From: Eutreptiella sp. 'Long Island Sound 2002' | Lineage: Eukaryota > Euglenozoa > Euglenophyceae > Eutreptiales > Eutreptiaceae | NCBI GenBank assembly: GCA_964036045.1 | Contig: OZ038384.1 | Location: forward strand, 26,542,351 to 26,606,350 | DNA length: 64,000 nucleotides | Reading direction: 5' to 3' | Part shown: positions 36,595 to 48,025 of the stretch, one piece after another | Layout: the number at the start of each line of letters is the position of its first letter | Numbering within the stretch: the first letter of the stretch is position 1 | Notes under the pieces: model-generated | What the model saw: only the letters and a program-made list of their open reading frames with translations | Databases searched by the model: none | What the model was told of the DNA's origin: nothing | Position numbers and translations under genes: made by a program

Positions 36595-37497
36595 ATGGCA
36601 GATCTAATCCCAAGGCTGCTTCGTTCATTCATCCATGTCGCCGGGCCGAATGGCTTAAGAGGTATCCAGGCTTGCTTCGGAGTGAAGAGTGGCCAGCATC
36701 AGGTCGTGTTGTGCCCGGACGATTTTCTGATTGTTCTACATGGCTACGGCATCAAAATGTCGGAAACGGATATCAACGACATCATCGCAACCTTCGGTCT
36801 AGGCAGCGACGGAAGGATCGATGTCTCAGCGTTGTTTGCTGCGCTGCGGGCAACCATGAATGAGAGAAGGAGGGGGCTTGTGCAGCAGGCATTCGAACGC
36901 TTGGATCGCAAGTCGACTGGTGTTGCAGATTTGGATGACTTAAGGACTGGCTATGATGCCAGCCGCCACCCAGAGGTGATCGATGGCCGGCGGACTGCCG
37001 AGGAGGCTTCTGCTGGTTTCCTCAGCACATTCAACAACCTCTCCAATCCCACAGGGTACGTGCCGTACGTAGAGTTTGAGGCGTACTACGCGGGCGTAAG
37101 CGCGTGTGTCGAGAACGATGACTACTTCGAGCTCATGATGGCCAACTGCTGGAATCTGGACGATTTGGAGCTGGAGGCCATGACGCGGAGCCTGTCCTCC
37201 AGCAGCAGCCTGACCAAGCGGAAGGACTTGCGGAGCACTCTGCCACCGGGCTCCATAGCTACACTGAACCACAAGAAACCTCCGCAGCCGAAGCGCATTG
37301 TGGGGTACACTGGGCACATTCCAGGGGCGCAGGATACGTTTGGCTTGACGTTTGACCAGTGTGAGAGGGCGGCGGTGACCTTTTTCAAGGATGAGAAACT
37401 GCCCCCCCCGCCGTCGGGCTATGACCTGCGGACCACCGAGTTCCCCAAACACTCCGGCAGGTTGGCCATCAACGCCCACAGCTACAAGTTAGAGTAA
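36595..37497 (+). CDS. Calcyphosin-like EF-hand protein with C-terminal GYTGH motif
   Basis: This is an intact, intronless 300-codon ORF. The start is the first ATG after an in-frame TGA at 36589-36591, and it fits the family because the conserved N-terminal helix begins within ~10 residues. Order: an N-terminal stretch with the family's G-x2-G-x6-F spacing (residues 17-28), then degenerate EF-hand units around 38-55 and 60-83, a better loop at 104-115 (D-x-K-x-T-G...D), and a fourth around 143-170 ending in EFEAYYAGVSA. The segment DASRHPEV (121-128) and NDDYFELMMANCWNL (174-188) are typical of calcyphosin-like (CAPSL) proteins. The C-terminal ~90 residues are an extension with GYTGHIPG (237-244) and TFGLTFDQCERAA. 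GYTGH/GYTGF motifs occur in ciliary microtubule-inner proteins. Several EF loops lack acidic ligands, so calcium binding may be weak. A role in cilia or flagella is inferred from the family. Confidence 0.85.
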   Translation: MADLIPRLLRSFIHVAGPNGLRGIQACFGVKSGQHQVVLCPDDFLIVLHGYGIKMSETDINDIIATFGLGSDGRIDVSALFAALRATMNERRRGLVQQAFERLDRKSTGVADLDDLRTGYDASRHPEVIDGRRTAEEASAGFLSTFNNLSNPTGYVPYVEFEAYYAGVSACVENDDYFELMMANCWNLDDLELEAMTRSLSSSSSLTKRKDLRSTLPPGSIATLNHKKPPQPKRIVGYTGHIPGAQDTFGLTFDQCERAAVTFFKDEKLPPPPSGYDLRTTEFPKHSGRLAINAHSYKLE

Positions 37498-39330
37498 GGG
37501 TCCGAGTGCATTCATGTCGCATGTGCATGAGGCCACTTGAGTCCAAACGCAAGAATATTTTGTCCGTAGGAGGATGTGTGTGTGTGTGTGTCAGACCCAC
37601 ATGCCTGCCTCCCGTCACCCCGAGCGGCAAGCCTCCATCGTGAGGATCCAAGCATTCTATGGAGTGTGATTCGCGGGTTTGACCGTCTGTCGCGTTCGCT
37701 TGTGCCTTTCGGAGTGGCCTCGGAAGTCTGCCTGTAATCTTGCACAGGGGTTTTCGGCCTCTGTGACGTGCACCCTGCAGGACGAAGCGCAGTGCGCTTG
37801 GGGAGGGTACGGCCTGGGGAGTCCCCTTGTTGACCCACGGCGTCAACCGCGTTCAAGGGGACGCTTTTCAGGCTGTCCGGACGGGACCCGCTGTCTGGCA
37901 CCTATGCGGTCCTTGACATCCCTGCGAAGCAGCGCTTGCAAAGGAAGCGGGGATTCATAGAGTTGAGATGTGGTGCTTCTCATCTTGAAAGGCACTGCAA
38001 CCATTTCCCCCCTAACAAGTACCTCAGGGGCGCCTACAGTAAATAGGACATTTTCTGCACCTGCGCCACATGGAGGGCACAAAGGTTGGGTAGGACTCTG
38101 TGGCGCTCTGCATCTGTCCCGCCTGAGTGGTCCGAGAGGCACTGGAACAGTCTCGAATCCCAGCATACCTACCTCTGGCGGATCCCCCCCCCCCCCCCCG
38201 CTGGGGCATTCCCCCGTTCGTGTCGCATGCCCTTCTCGGATAATAGGGCACCAATAAGTCCACAAATGCAGGATGTAGGGTACGCTTGTACATGCTTGCC
38301 TCTGTGCACAGTCGCAGTGGTTTCAATGTGTGTTTAGTGGCACTTGAGCTGGTGCGCAAAACGTTGGTACACATTTCTTCAGCGTCAGTCACGCTTCGTA
38401 TTTACTAGCAAGCTGATGTCCCAACACCCCTGCCCCGCTTATTCTGCCTGCCTTCCTACACGCCGTCAGCTTTTGGCCGGTTCCAGTGTACAACTCATGC
38501 CATGCGCACTGGGCACTCATTGTGGCCGGTTTGATTTGCTTGCGTTCATTTGTCCTTCTTGAGCTTGATTAGGCCCAGAGCAGCTGCCAGCTCCCCCTCT
38601 CTGCCACCAATTTGTACATCACCATACCTCCCTCATGAGTGTGGATGCCATAACCTGATACCCTTTCCACGGGTCTAAGTTGCGTGTGGTGTGTGTGATA
38701 CCCATTCCGCCGCAGGCCGATGGCCTGCACCTTGACCTTCGTGGGCTGTAGTGCACACGGTTCAGGTATAGTGTGGAGTTCCCTCAGGCGGAAGTAGTGG
38801 TTAACCTCTTCAATGTGCCCCCTTGATATACACTGCACATGTGGTCATACACGGCCTCCTGAGCAAGGTCCCATTCTCTTGCCCTCTGGATCCCCACGAT
38901 CTGCACCTTTCTCTGACCAATCCCAAAGTATCTACTGCAGCGGCAGAACATGTGCTGGCCTGATTTTTTTACACATGCGTATGCAAAATTTTGTGATTAT
39001 TGGTGTTCTTGCCTGTTGCATGGCTGTCCTTATGGGTAGTCAGTGGCTGACCAACAGCAGTTGGTGACCGACTGGCAGCGGTTGCTGACTGCTCAGCGTT
39101 TTGTTGAGGTCCGGGAATAACAAAATGCTGCGGTTTTATTTTTTTCAATAAGGACAGCCCTGACCTCTAGACCGTCGATTGTTTTCATGTTCTATGTATG
39201 TGGACACCTGAAGTTTGCACCCTGACCAGGAATTGTGTTTGCAGTTGGTGTGTGGGTCCTGCATGCACAGGGGCTAAGGTTCTGGTGTGTGAAGCATTTG
39301 TAGAGGTGGGTATTTCTATTGTAGAGGTGC
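37498..39330. other. Region downstream of the EF-hand gene, no gene recognised
   Basis: There is a (TG)n microsatellite at about 37573-37591 and a C run at about 38187-38201. ORFs on both strands overlap one another and have no domain. Nothing resembling a polyadenylation signal stands out directly after the EF-hand stop. Confidence 0.4.
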
Positions 39331-39394
39331 TAGAGGCACGGGGGGGGGGGGGGCGCCGGGCCAGGCCCTTGATGCCGACTCCCTCTCCCCCTCC

Positions 39395-39472
39395 CCCCCC
39401 CCCTGCCTGCAAATTGGCTGGAAAGTGCCGGACCATTGGTCCTGGGTTCAAATCCCACTGGTGGTGAATGTG
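39395..39472 (+). repeat. tRNA-like or SINE-like fragment
   Basis: TTGGCTGGAAAGTGCCGGAC resembles an A box and CCTGGGTTCAAATCCCACTG contains a good B box (GGTTCAAATCC) with a short TGGG/CCCA stem. No acceptor stem can be paired, so this is not a tRNA gene. A tRNA-derived SINE head is possible. Confidence 0.35.
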
Positions 39473-39564
39473 AGGCAGTGGAGGACAGTGATGGTTGAAG
39501 GTTTGACTTTGTTTTTTCCTTTTTTCCCCATGGCTCATCATGAATGTACTTTGCAAAGGCAAGG

Positions 39565-39738
39565 GTTCCGCAGCTACTTCTCTTTTTGTCCCTTTTAACT
39601 GGAGATCGCCGAGAACACAAGGGTAACGTAGCAATTTCGCCCATTTGCGGGCCCCCGAGAAAGCACGGATGAAGTAGCAACTTCTGATTTTGTCCCCTTT
39701 TCTGGGGACCCCAGAGCATGCAAGGGTAACGTAGCTGG
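39565..39738. repeat. Three diverged ~45-60-bp tandem units
   Basis: Units share a CTTCTGATTTTGTCCCC-like start, a GGGACCCC-GAGA middle and a CAAGGGTAACGTAGC end. They lie at about 39570-39630, 39631-39677 and 39678-39735. A single further copy lies at 43805-43865 (CTTCTGATTTTGTCCCCCGT), so the unit is also dispersed. Confidence 0.6.
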
Positions 39739-39831
39739 GGGTGCTACGCCCTCGAACAAAAGTACCACCTACCATGCCCACCCCCCCTCCCCGTTTCAAA
39801 ATTTTTTCACCGCAACATACGTACCTCAAAA

Positions 39832-39862
39832 TGATCAGCGCGATAAGGCGGTCATTTTAAGC
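39832..39862. repeat. Imperfect hairpin related to 34719-34746
   Basis: CAAAATGATCAGCGCG is shared exactly with the hairpin at 34719. The right arm here is GGTCATTTTAA. C-rich low-complexity sequence follows in both places. Confidence 0.55.
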
Positions 39863-39999
39863 CTTTTATGGTGGGGTCCGGGAGCCCCCCCCCTTAGGGT
39901 GGCCCCTAGACCCCCCCCCCACCCAGCCCCCCCCCCCCCGTGAAAGTGGCTGCAAAGTGGGAGTCGGCGTATGGCACGTTGCTACGCCCCCCCCTGCGT

Positions 40000-42900
40000 G
40001 GCTAGAGGTGTAGAGGTGTAGAGATGCAAAGGCGTACAGTACATGGTGGAAGAGCCTAGCAAAGACGCAGCAACGCCAGCGCCACGGGGAGGGCCGTGCT
40101 TTTCACACATCTTGAAAACATGTCCGTGCCAGCATGCAATCATGTTCTTCATGCTTTGTCATGTGTGGAGTAGGCATCGGAGTATCTCTGCATGCCCCCC
40201 CCCCCCCGGCCGAGCGGAAGGAGTTGCTGGGGAACACGAAAGAGACGTCTCCACTGACCCCAAGCGGCACACAACGAGTACAAGGTACCTCATCGCAACG
40301 ATCGCAATGGGACTATGGGGGGAGACGCATGGTCCCACCCCCGGGCAAAAGGATGGCTCCATGACGTGGTTCATGAGTGTGATGTGCAGGCACATTTAGG
40401 ACCACATGCCGACGCCGCAGCGCGAGCAATACCCGGATCACCCAACCCTGCTCTGCCCTAGAGCGACCGCACCACCATCGGGGGCATGATGCACCTTGTG
40501 AACTAAAAAATCTCATTTGTGGTGGCACTCCACCATTACTTGCTATAGCAATGCCATCCCAACCACAGAGTACCCCCCGAGGAGGGGCAAAGCAACGTGT
40601 CCCGCACACCCACCGGCAAAAGCGTAATTACCCACAACGCCCCGGCTGGTCCACGGTGGGACATCACTAAGCTCCGTACTCCCTCGTCACGACGAACCCC
40701 CCTTGTGGCTTTGGACCTTGAGTGCCAACACTGCAGCAGGCGTTGCAATCATGAGTGGGATGCAGACCCGTACTTGGCTGCGCCGGAGCGAGTAACAAGC
40801 CCGGGGGCTGACTTGTCACTTGTTGCTGACAACCAAATGACGGCACACGGACACTCGTATACCACACGTGCGCCCGTCAAACAGTACACACGAAGCGGCT
40901 CGTCATCTAGTGCAGCGTCAAGCACCGCCTCCCTGCTACTTGCATGTGCCTAACAAGAACCACCACCGTAGGTCTCTCCTCATCATAAGAGGTAGCAGGT
41001 TGTGTACTCATTGCTGCCCCACGATAGTACCTTGCTAGACTAGCGATCAGCGACCAGTCGCAAGACCCGAGTCCTAGTCCTCCAGTGTGATCACATCCAC
41101 CGACAAGCCGGTCCGGCCTCGGAGGAAAGGACATTGGATCCCCGCCCCAATATCGGAGGTCGCGTGATGGGGGTCCCGCTAAGCCCTAGGGTCCCACTCC
41201 TGGCGCGACAGCAACCACCTTCCACCATCGGAGAGGGGACGATGAATCCGTGTCCAGCACGTACGGATGACTACGGCCAGGAATGGCTACCTACCGAACT
41301 GCCTTATTGCCCTGACGAACCCCCGCCCTCCGCGGTGCCTCGGGCCTCACTTAGGTCACCATCTCCTCACCTCCTTGGAGAGCCCCTGGCAGAACGTGAG
41401 GAGGCATTCTCCCTTGATGGAGTAGGAGGAGAACGCTGCCCCGGCAAAACTCCGCACTAAGGCCTTGAATGTTGCCCTCTCTGCTATGAGGACGCGCTAA
41501 TGTTCCTACTTCCATGCCACCCTCTACACCGGCAATGCACGTTCTGTGCATACGACCCGCGGCTCCGTGGGTGCCAGTGGCAATGCGTATCCCCCGGATA
41601 CGTGGGCAACACGTGCCAATCCACGCGCCTGAAGGTGCCGTGTTCGAGGATGAGGACTACATGGAGCTAGACTAGGAATGTTCTGAAAAGGGGTTCAACC
41701 CGGGATTTGCGCCTTGGGGGTATTCCTCTGCCCCCCCCTTCCTCCTTGGGAGACCACAGGCTCCCCATGCAAACTGTGTTACAAGATGTCCTGATTCTCA
41801 CCCTTCAGAATCACTGTGGCATTCCAACAATATGTCAAGTATTAAGCGGCGGTGCTGCGACACACATTGTGCACATCGTTTAGCAAGACGTGTTAGGCAC
41901 CCCAACACCTTGTTGCACCTGCTATGGCCGCAGTGACACTAGGGTTTGGGTTCTTATTGCAGAGTGCTGGTTGTGTCCTCCGCAAATGGGCTCATTGCGG
42001 AACCCCGCCCCCCGACTGAATGTGGTGTGTGGACTTGCCGTATCAACCTTGCAATCCCTGGTGGTAAGCTTTTGCACTCTTGGATGTGGACTTGACGCTG
42101 ACACTGGTGAGGTGCCGCCACTCGTGGCTCCCTTGGCAGCCTTTTGCACTGAAATGCATGCTGCCCAGTTGGAGGTCAGGCACCCTAGCTGGCTGCGGTA
42201 TTGAATGGAGACATTTGTCATGGCCATTGGCATGGTGTTGAGAGCTAAGGCCCTGCAATGGGGCCTAGGTATTTTTGTTCTCTGGGTGTTTGTTCCACCA
42301 CAGCCGCTGCTGAAAATCATTTCACTAGATAAGATTGGGACAGTTGTCCTAATGCTTGCTAGTGCTGCTTCTGCCCCTTGGTGCCCCTCCCATACTAGCG
42401 GGCTGCATGGTTCCCCAAGAGCGGGGGGGGGGGGGGTACTGGTGATGCGCTAAGGCACTCACCATCACTGAACATCAATGCTCTGAGGTGCGATAATGAG
42501 TTTGCACTAACTGAGAAAATGCCCATTTTTGTGCACTATTGAATTCTCCTGAAAATTCCGAGTATATTGAGTAAAGACACATGGGTGAAAACACATTTTT
42601 GTACCCTTTGCCATATCAAGCAAAATTGCTTACGCCACCTTTGGTGCCAATCTCGGCATTGTAGATATGCAGGCGCTTCAGATGATGCCATACCGCCATA
42701 GGCCTCGTGAAAAGGAGACGTCCCTTCACTCCTACCACTGGGCCTGCCCCCAGCGGCACCAAAGAGCGGCAGTGGTTTGTGATCCGGGCCAAGAGACCAT
42801 TGCTCGTAGGTTGTCCAAAACTGTCGCCAACGGGGTAGGCCTTGTGAGTGGAATCTTGGCGTAGGAGGTGCTTGTAACGTCTAGATGATGCTTGGGTTCG

Positions 42901-43670
42901 TCACTCGGGGCGTGGTACATCAGGTGTTTTGTGGGCTGCGGTTGGACTTTGGATTGCGGCGGCGGCGGCGAAGCAGGGGGCACGTCACACTGATGTTGCG
43001 TACAAGCAAGCCAAATCACGCCGTTGGCCAAAGCCGGGGAGACACCCCAGTGGCTTTAGGGACGCCCCCTCTAGGTTGCTCTTATGACAAGGCAAGACAC
43101 GACAAAGGAAGGGATACAACACATTGCATATGCGCTCACGTTGGCAAGCACAATGGTCAAGGCATGTGCTAACATCATGGCTAGCAATATAGCGGACACC
43201 GGGGCGGCACTAATCCCTTTAGGGAGGCCTTGGGGAGGCTGTTCGCGAGAATGTGCTTGGCCGCACGTGTGAAGAGTGGGAGCTACCAAATCGTGGCGGC
43301 TTCTGCGAGGAGGACACCGTGCCCCGGGCGGAGAGCGTTGCCACAACAGGAGGGAGCTACGCGGGCGTCCGTGTGGGCGGGTTGGCAGGTGGAATTGCTG
43401 GGACGGGGACAAGGAGTACCGACCGCGGGGGGAGAGGCGCACGTGCCGCGCCGGGCTGGGTCGTCTCGGGAGTACGGTGGGGGGGAGTCACGGATGACCA
43501 AGGGTGTTTTGATGTCCTCCAAGTTGTGGGGGCGGCCAGGGGGGGGGGGGGGGCAGGGGGTGGTTGTCGGGAAAGAGTGCGGATGGCGGGTGGAGGCGAC
43601 AATGGCCGCGTACTAGGTGGCGGGGTCCGGGTTTCGTGCTTTATCGGCGGGGATGTCTGATCGAGGCAAC
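40000..43670. other. No assigned gene; several long G/C runs
   Basis: ORFs up to ~130 codons occur in all frames, none with a domain I recognise. Runs of ten or more C or G bases lie near 40196-40207, 42424-42436 and 43539-43552. A plus-strand ORF at 41890-42204 is Cys/Leu-rich without a signature. The 43.2-43.6 kb stretch is Gly/Arg-rich on translation and very GC-rich. Confidence 0.4.
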
Positions 43671-43674
43671 TAGC

Positions 43675-44402
43675 CCCTTTGGGGGCGCCTCAAGCGCAGT
43701 GCGCGCGCAGTGCAACTATTTGGGCGTCTGGCCATACCAGAGACCCATACTTTGAGATACTAGGGGCCCCTAGGGGCATCATGGTGACCCCTAGCGTACG
43801 TTTTGACTTCTGATTTTGTCCCCCGTTGTTTGGGGACCCCCGAGAATGCAGGGGTGACGTGGCATTTCCGCCCTCTTTACTACAATGTCGTTTGCGACTC
43901 TCTTGCCTTGATTTTGTTTATGCTTTACATTATATCTCTGCAGAGTGGCGAAGAGCCATTTCCACTCAGGGCGGCAAGCACGCATTGGACGGCCAAAGAT
44001 TCCATGGAGTCATTTCCACTCAGGGGAACAAGCACGCATCGGACGGCCAAAGGTTCCATAGGGAAGTGGAAGTATTGAAGCAAGTCCGATGATCCGATAC
44101 AAGGACGCGATTAAGCCTCGTGTGAGTACCATGTACGTAAGGGAAAGGGCATTCATGGATCATGTTACATGCAAGTTTGCCCCAACCCAACCTCCATCGC
44201 TAAAAATGGTGCAACCCACACCTGTTCATGGGTTTTCTAGTTGTTCATGATTTGTGTAGTGGGAAGGGAAGGTAGTTTGCAACTTTCTTGAGAGCTGGGG
44301 CAGTTTGGGTCACCTAATTCTCAGGGCGTTTCTAAGGGGTGTGCTTGGGGGCTCTTCGGGGGGAACATAGTCTAAAAGTAGCGCGCAATGCAAAGGTTCC
44401 CC
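43675..44402 (+). repeat. ~700-bp dispersed element, copy 2 of 3
   Basis: The left end is GCGCAGTGCGCGCGCAGTGC at 43693, then GGGCGTCTGGCCATACCAGA. The right end is GGGCGTTTCTAAGGGGTGTG, then GAACATAGTCTAAAAGTAGC, ending near 44402. It matches copies at 2990-3722 and 49385-50107 at the ends only. The interior includes a single copy of the tandem unit described at 39565-39738. It ends about 245 bp before the TIR element. Confidence 0.65.
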
Positions 44403-44860
44403 TTTTGTCTCCTCCGGTTGTCCGCGTCAAGGGCGCACCCGAGGCACCCGGGGGTCGGCCGCTGTTGGTGGCCCAATTGCCCGCGTCGCAGGGCGCCGAT
44501 TAGGCGCCTGGGGGCGCTCGGCCGTCGGTGCGGCTGCACATGGACCGCGGATGACAGCACGTGGGTGGGTAACTGGTGCCGTGGGATCGTCGACGTCGAA
44601 CGGGTCGGGGCGCCCAGAGCCACCGCCACGAATGGGTGGAGGGCTTGCCCTTGGTACACGCTAGAAGACCCAATCTTGATCTAGCCTAGAACTCTCTAGC
44701 TAGATCGTTCTAGGCTAGATTAGATCAATACTAGAATGATACAATGTCTACCCACATATCCCAACTTCTTCATTGTTCCCCCATGCATGCTTGCTATTGT
44801 GTGTAGTTCATTGTTCCATGCTTCCTTCTCTCGCGCTTAGATATTGCACATTTCTTTGCC

Positions 44861-46071
44861 ATGAAACGCCCCGCCACTTCCCCCCTTGCTCCCTCCTCAA
44901 TCGGGAAGGATACTTCCCTCTTGTGTAAGGCACTACGGGAGTTGAGTGGGGCTTGAAACATCAAGGATGAGCGGGTGGGCCATTACTTGGCCACGTGGGC
45001 GCTATCATGCCTCCTAGCACGGCAACAATTCAACAACGCCGTCCAATATGTGAACTCCGCCACTTCTACCCATACCACGGGTGAGGCATACAAGGTCGCC
45101 GTTGAGGCATACGCCGCCTCCCTTCTCCCCCCCACCGCCATATGTGAACTAGTGCTCAACATGAGGCCCCCAAGTCCTTGTGGAGGACCCTCTCGGAGCT
45201 CTACACGCTCCGTACGTTGGAGTATCACCGGACCGTCCCTGGTGGCCCCTACTCCCGTCCAATTTGTACCGAGCGGGCTTTCCAAGCCCGTTGGAAGGAG
45301 TTGGTCGTCCCGATGCAATTGGATGAGCCCGTTGCCACGGCGTTGCCCAAGGCCACCGGGATCTCATGGGCCTTCGCCTCATGGATCACATACATCCTCT
45401 CCCGGCCGGGCTTGGTGCGGTCAATCAACCGCAACTTCCCGCTGACGTTCATCGTCCGGGGAGATGCCTACCCCGTGGCCCGGGGCAATTGGACCCAGCT
45501 CACCATCTCCTTGGCCAACTTTGACCGCTTGGTCCGCTCCCCTGCGGGCCTTTGGGTGTTGAGCACGGCCAATTGCGATGACAAGGCCATGGACACCCTT
45601 GGGACGTTGTGGAAGAGCAATTGGGAGGTAGGCCTCTCACCTAGTGCCTTTCGCTCGTTCTAGTTTTGATCTAGTTAGCCTCGAACACCTCTCGCTAGAA
45701 GCTAGATTGGACTAGACTAGAACGAAATTAACCACCCCCCATGTCTCGTGTTTAGGTGATTCAAGACATCATCGACACGGGGCTGGTCCAACGGGGGGCC
45801 TCCAAGGAGGTTCCGGGTGCCGGGGGAGCTTCTCTTCCGCACCCAGGAGGAGGCGGAGGCCCGCCTCCGGGAGGCCTTGGGGGCGGGGAACGACGGGGAT
45901 GACAGGGATGACGAGGGGGACGAGGGTGGTGACAAGGGGGAGGGGGGTGGCAAGGGGGGTGAGGTGGGGGGTGACAAGGGGGGTGGGAAGGAAGGGGACA
46001 CGGGGGCTCAGAACGGGGGTGCCGGGAGCAAGGATGAGCCCCGCCAACCCCCCACCACGCAGGAGGGGTAA
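44861..46071 (+). pseudogene. Decayed ORF of the TIR element, possible transposase of unknown superfamily
   Basis: The probable start is ATG 44861. The same frame contains a TGA at 44954-44956 and continues through ALSCLLARQQFNNAVQYVNS. A frame change near 45160 leads into LWRTLSELYTLRTLEYHRTV and on to FPLTFIVRGDAYPVARGNWTQ. The VRGDAYPV stretch could hold the first catalytic Asp of a DDE domain, but that is a guess. After KSNWE a GTAGGC donor at 45629 and a TTTAG acceptor before 45755 define a likely ~126-bp intron. The next exon begins VIQDIIDTGLVQRGASKE, then shifts frame once more into ELLFRTQEEAEARLREALG and an Asp/Glu/Gly/Lys-rich tail (to 46071). At least three lesions mean it is inactive. 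It is wholly inside the TIRs, so it is probably the element's own protein. Confidence 0.5.
45629..45754 (+). other. Predicted intron in the TIR-element ORF
   Basis: The coding frame reads up to GGGAG, followed by GTAGGCCTCTC. It resumes after CGTGTTTAG with an open frame. The span contains an in-frame TAG and CTAG-rich sequence. Prediction is from splice consensus and frame only. Confidence 0.5.
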
Positions 46072-46353
46072 CCTGCGTGTCGCGACTCGCGAATGGGGGC
46101 CAAGGGGGGGGGGGGGGCTAATCAAGCTAATTGGGCTAACCCAGCCCCAAGTGACCCGGCGCCGGCGGGCCAAGTGACCTTCCAAGTGACCTATGGCGTG
46201 CGGTGGCGGCTAGCCGGGCTAACCGGGGGGGGGGGGGGGCGCGGGGCTCCGTGACTCGGGTCCAGCATCGCGCCCTGTGATTGGCCACGGCTGGCCATGG
46301 TAGCCGGGGCATCTTCTCTTTGAGGAGTGGCGGAGCATTCATATATATTGTTC

Positions 46354-46437
46354 TAGCGGCGTTCTAGCGAACCGTTCTAGCGGCGTTCTAGCGGCGCTCC
46401 CTAGAACGTCGCTAGAACGCCGCTGGAACAAAAATTT
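46354..46437. repeat. CTAGAAC-rich palindrome near the right end of the TIR element
   Basis: TGTTCTAGCGGCGTTCTAGC on the left is answered by GCTAGAACGCCGCTGGAACA on the right, with more GTTCTAGCGGC units between. A similar series of GTTCTAGCGGC units lies at 55262-55345. They could be transposase-binding sites or the remains of a small nested element. Confidence 0.65.
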
Positions 46438-46639
46438 TTGGGACTCCAAAATCAGGTGAAAACAGTGAAATTGTAAAAAAAAAAGTATGGGCCCCCGAGT
46501 ACAGATAGGGGGGTCCAAGTTAGACACCTCATCTCCCCCTGCAAGGGGGGGGGGGTATCACCCTCTTTTTTTCGTTCTAGCCGCTCTAGCCGGCTCTAGG
46601 TTAGAACAAGATTGGGTCTTCTAGCGTGTACCAAGGGTG

Positions 46640-48020
46640 GCCCGAAGCCGAGGATGTGACACTTGCTGGATGAGGCCCCCACTTTCCTCGTCAGGTTCCG
46701 TGTGCCGTGCCGCATACTGTGACCCTATCCTTGGCGCCTACAGCGGGGCACATGACGTCCGGCCTCGACGGGCGGCATATGCGTATTGACTTGTGCCACA
46801 CACACGGGCGGAAACCCTCGAAGGTTTGCTCGTAGGAGTGCTGCAACGCGCGGCAAGGCCACGCCCTGCACCGTCCCACGCAAGGATCAAGTACAGTGCC
46901 GCCGTGCCTCTATTCAGCGCCGAACGTTGGTTTGCAGCTTGCTTGTGTGCCGAGGGGAGGGAGGCAACGGGATGCATTGTGGATGTGCGGGGTCTCAATG
47001 TTGTTTGGTGCGGGTTGAGCGGTGGAACTGGTTGGGCATTGTCTCTGCGGTTGCTGAGGTTGCTGGTCGTATGGATATTGTTGCTGTGGTTGTGGGTGTT
47101 GCGGCGCCCACCGTGTGTAGTGATAATGTTCTTGTGTGGGTGGGGGTAGTTGTGCCTCTTGTACTCTTGTGAGTGCAGAAGTTGTTGTTGTCTGGGGGTC
47201 ATGTGTTGTTCTGGCTATGGGTGTGGCTATTGGTGAGGATGAATGGGGGCGGGTTTCTTTGATTTTTGTGCTTCACGGTGCTTTTGTACTTTTTGTGCCT
47301 CTTGTGGTGGTGCGTCCGACGCGGGGATTGGGATGTGGGTTGCCAGGAGCACGTGTCAGACATCGAAGAGGACTCGGGGTCAGAGGAGCAGCGTTTGGGG
47401 CCCACAGTTTTACACCCACCATGTGCCGCATCATGATGCCTTCTTGTGCGTTTCCCCACTTAAAGTACATCACCTTGGAACACATGGTTTTTGTTGCACC
47501 ATGAGAGCTAGGGGGTTGTCCCACTTGCTGGAACATAGTCTTCGATACCGAAACAAGTCCAATGTACTCCAAAATATGAACGCCCGCACCCCAACCGGTG
47601 ATCGTGGCGGCAACGGCATGACGAAATCATTATTGCCCCTGCCTGCACATGTTGCACGTGTGCGGGGCGAGCAAGGTTACACGAGGCCGAAATCGAGAAG
47701 CGGTGCGAGGCGGCGGCCAAATGCGTTTGCACGAGTTCCCACCAATGTCAGGGAGGATGATACCTGGTGTGGGTTGCAACCCGGAGGTGGCAACGGAATG
47801 GTAGCGAAGTTGCGAGGCAAACCTAGGGGACCAATGGCAGCAGGGGCACCGTAAGACATAGGAGTAGAGGCAGCTGGAGGTGATGTTATGCAGGTGCCTG
47901 GGGCTCCAACTAGTGCTCCCTCAAACTAGTGGTTGGACGCGAGGTTGGTGCTTGGTGTGTCAGGGCCCACTGCGAGGCCGTAGCCTGCTACACCCTTATT
48001 TCCAAGCACACTCTCCATTG
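46640..48020. other. No assigned gene
   Basis: ORFs on both strands lack recognisable domains. Minus-strand sequence at about 47860-47650 is Pro/Gly-rich and includes a lone CNMC pair. It may be the tail of the decayed repeat ORF described at 48026-51050. Confidence 0.35.
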
Positions 48021-48025
48021 CACAT

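Larger units (their letters stand above)
44648..46637 (+). mobile_element. 2.0-kb DNA transposon with 31-bp perfect terminal inverted repeats
   Basis: The left end at 44648-44678 begins CCCTTGGTACACGCTAGAAG. The right end at 46607-46637 is its exact reverse complement over 31 bases and finishes CTAGCGTGTACCAAGGG. Similarity continues inward as CTAGCCTAGAAC against GTTAGAAC and CTAGG phrases. The bases TG abut both ends, too short to prove a target-site duplication. The interior carries one decayed ORF with an apparent intron and a CTAGAAC-rich palindrome near the right end. The superfamily is not recognised from the TIR or the protein. Confidence 0.85.

Noticed and set aside
39395-39472. Functional tRNA gene
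   Set aside because: There is a good B box, but no acceptor stem or full cloverleaf can be paired.
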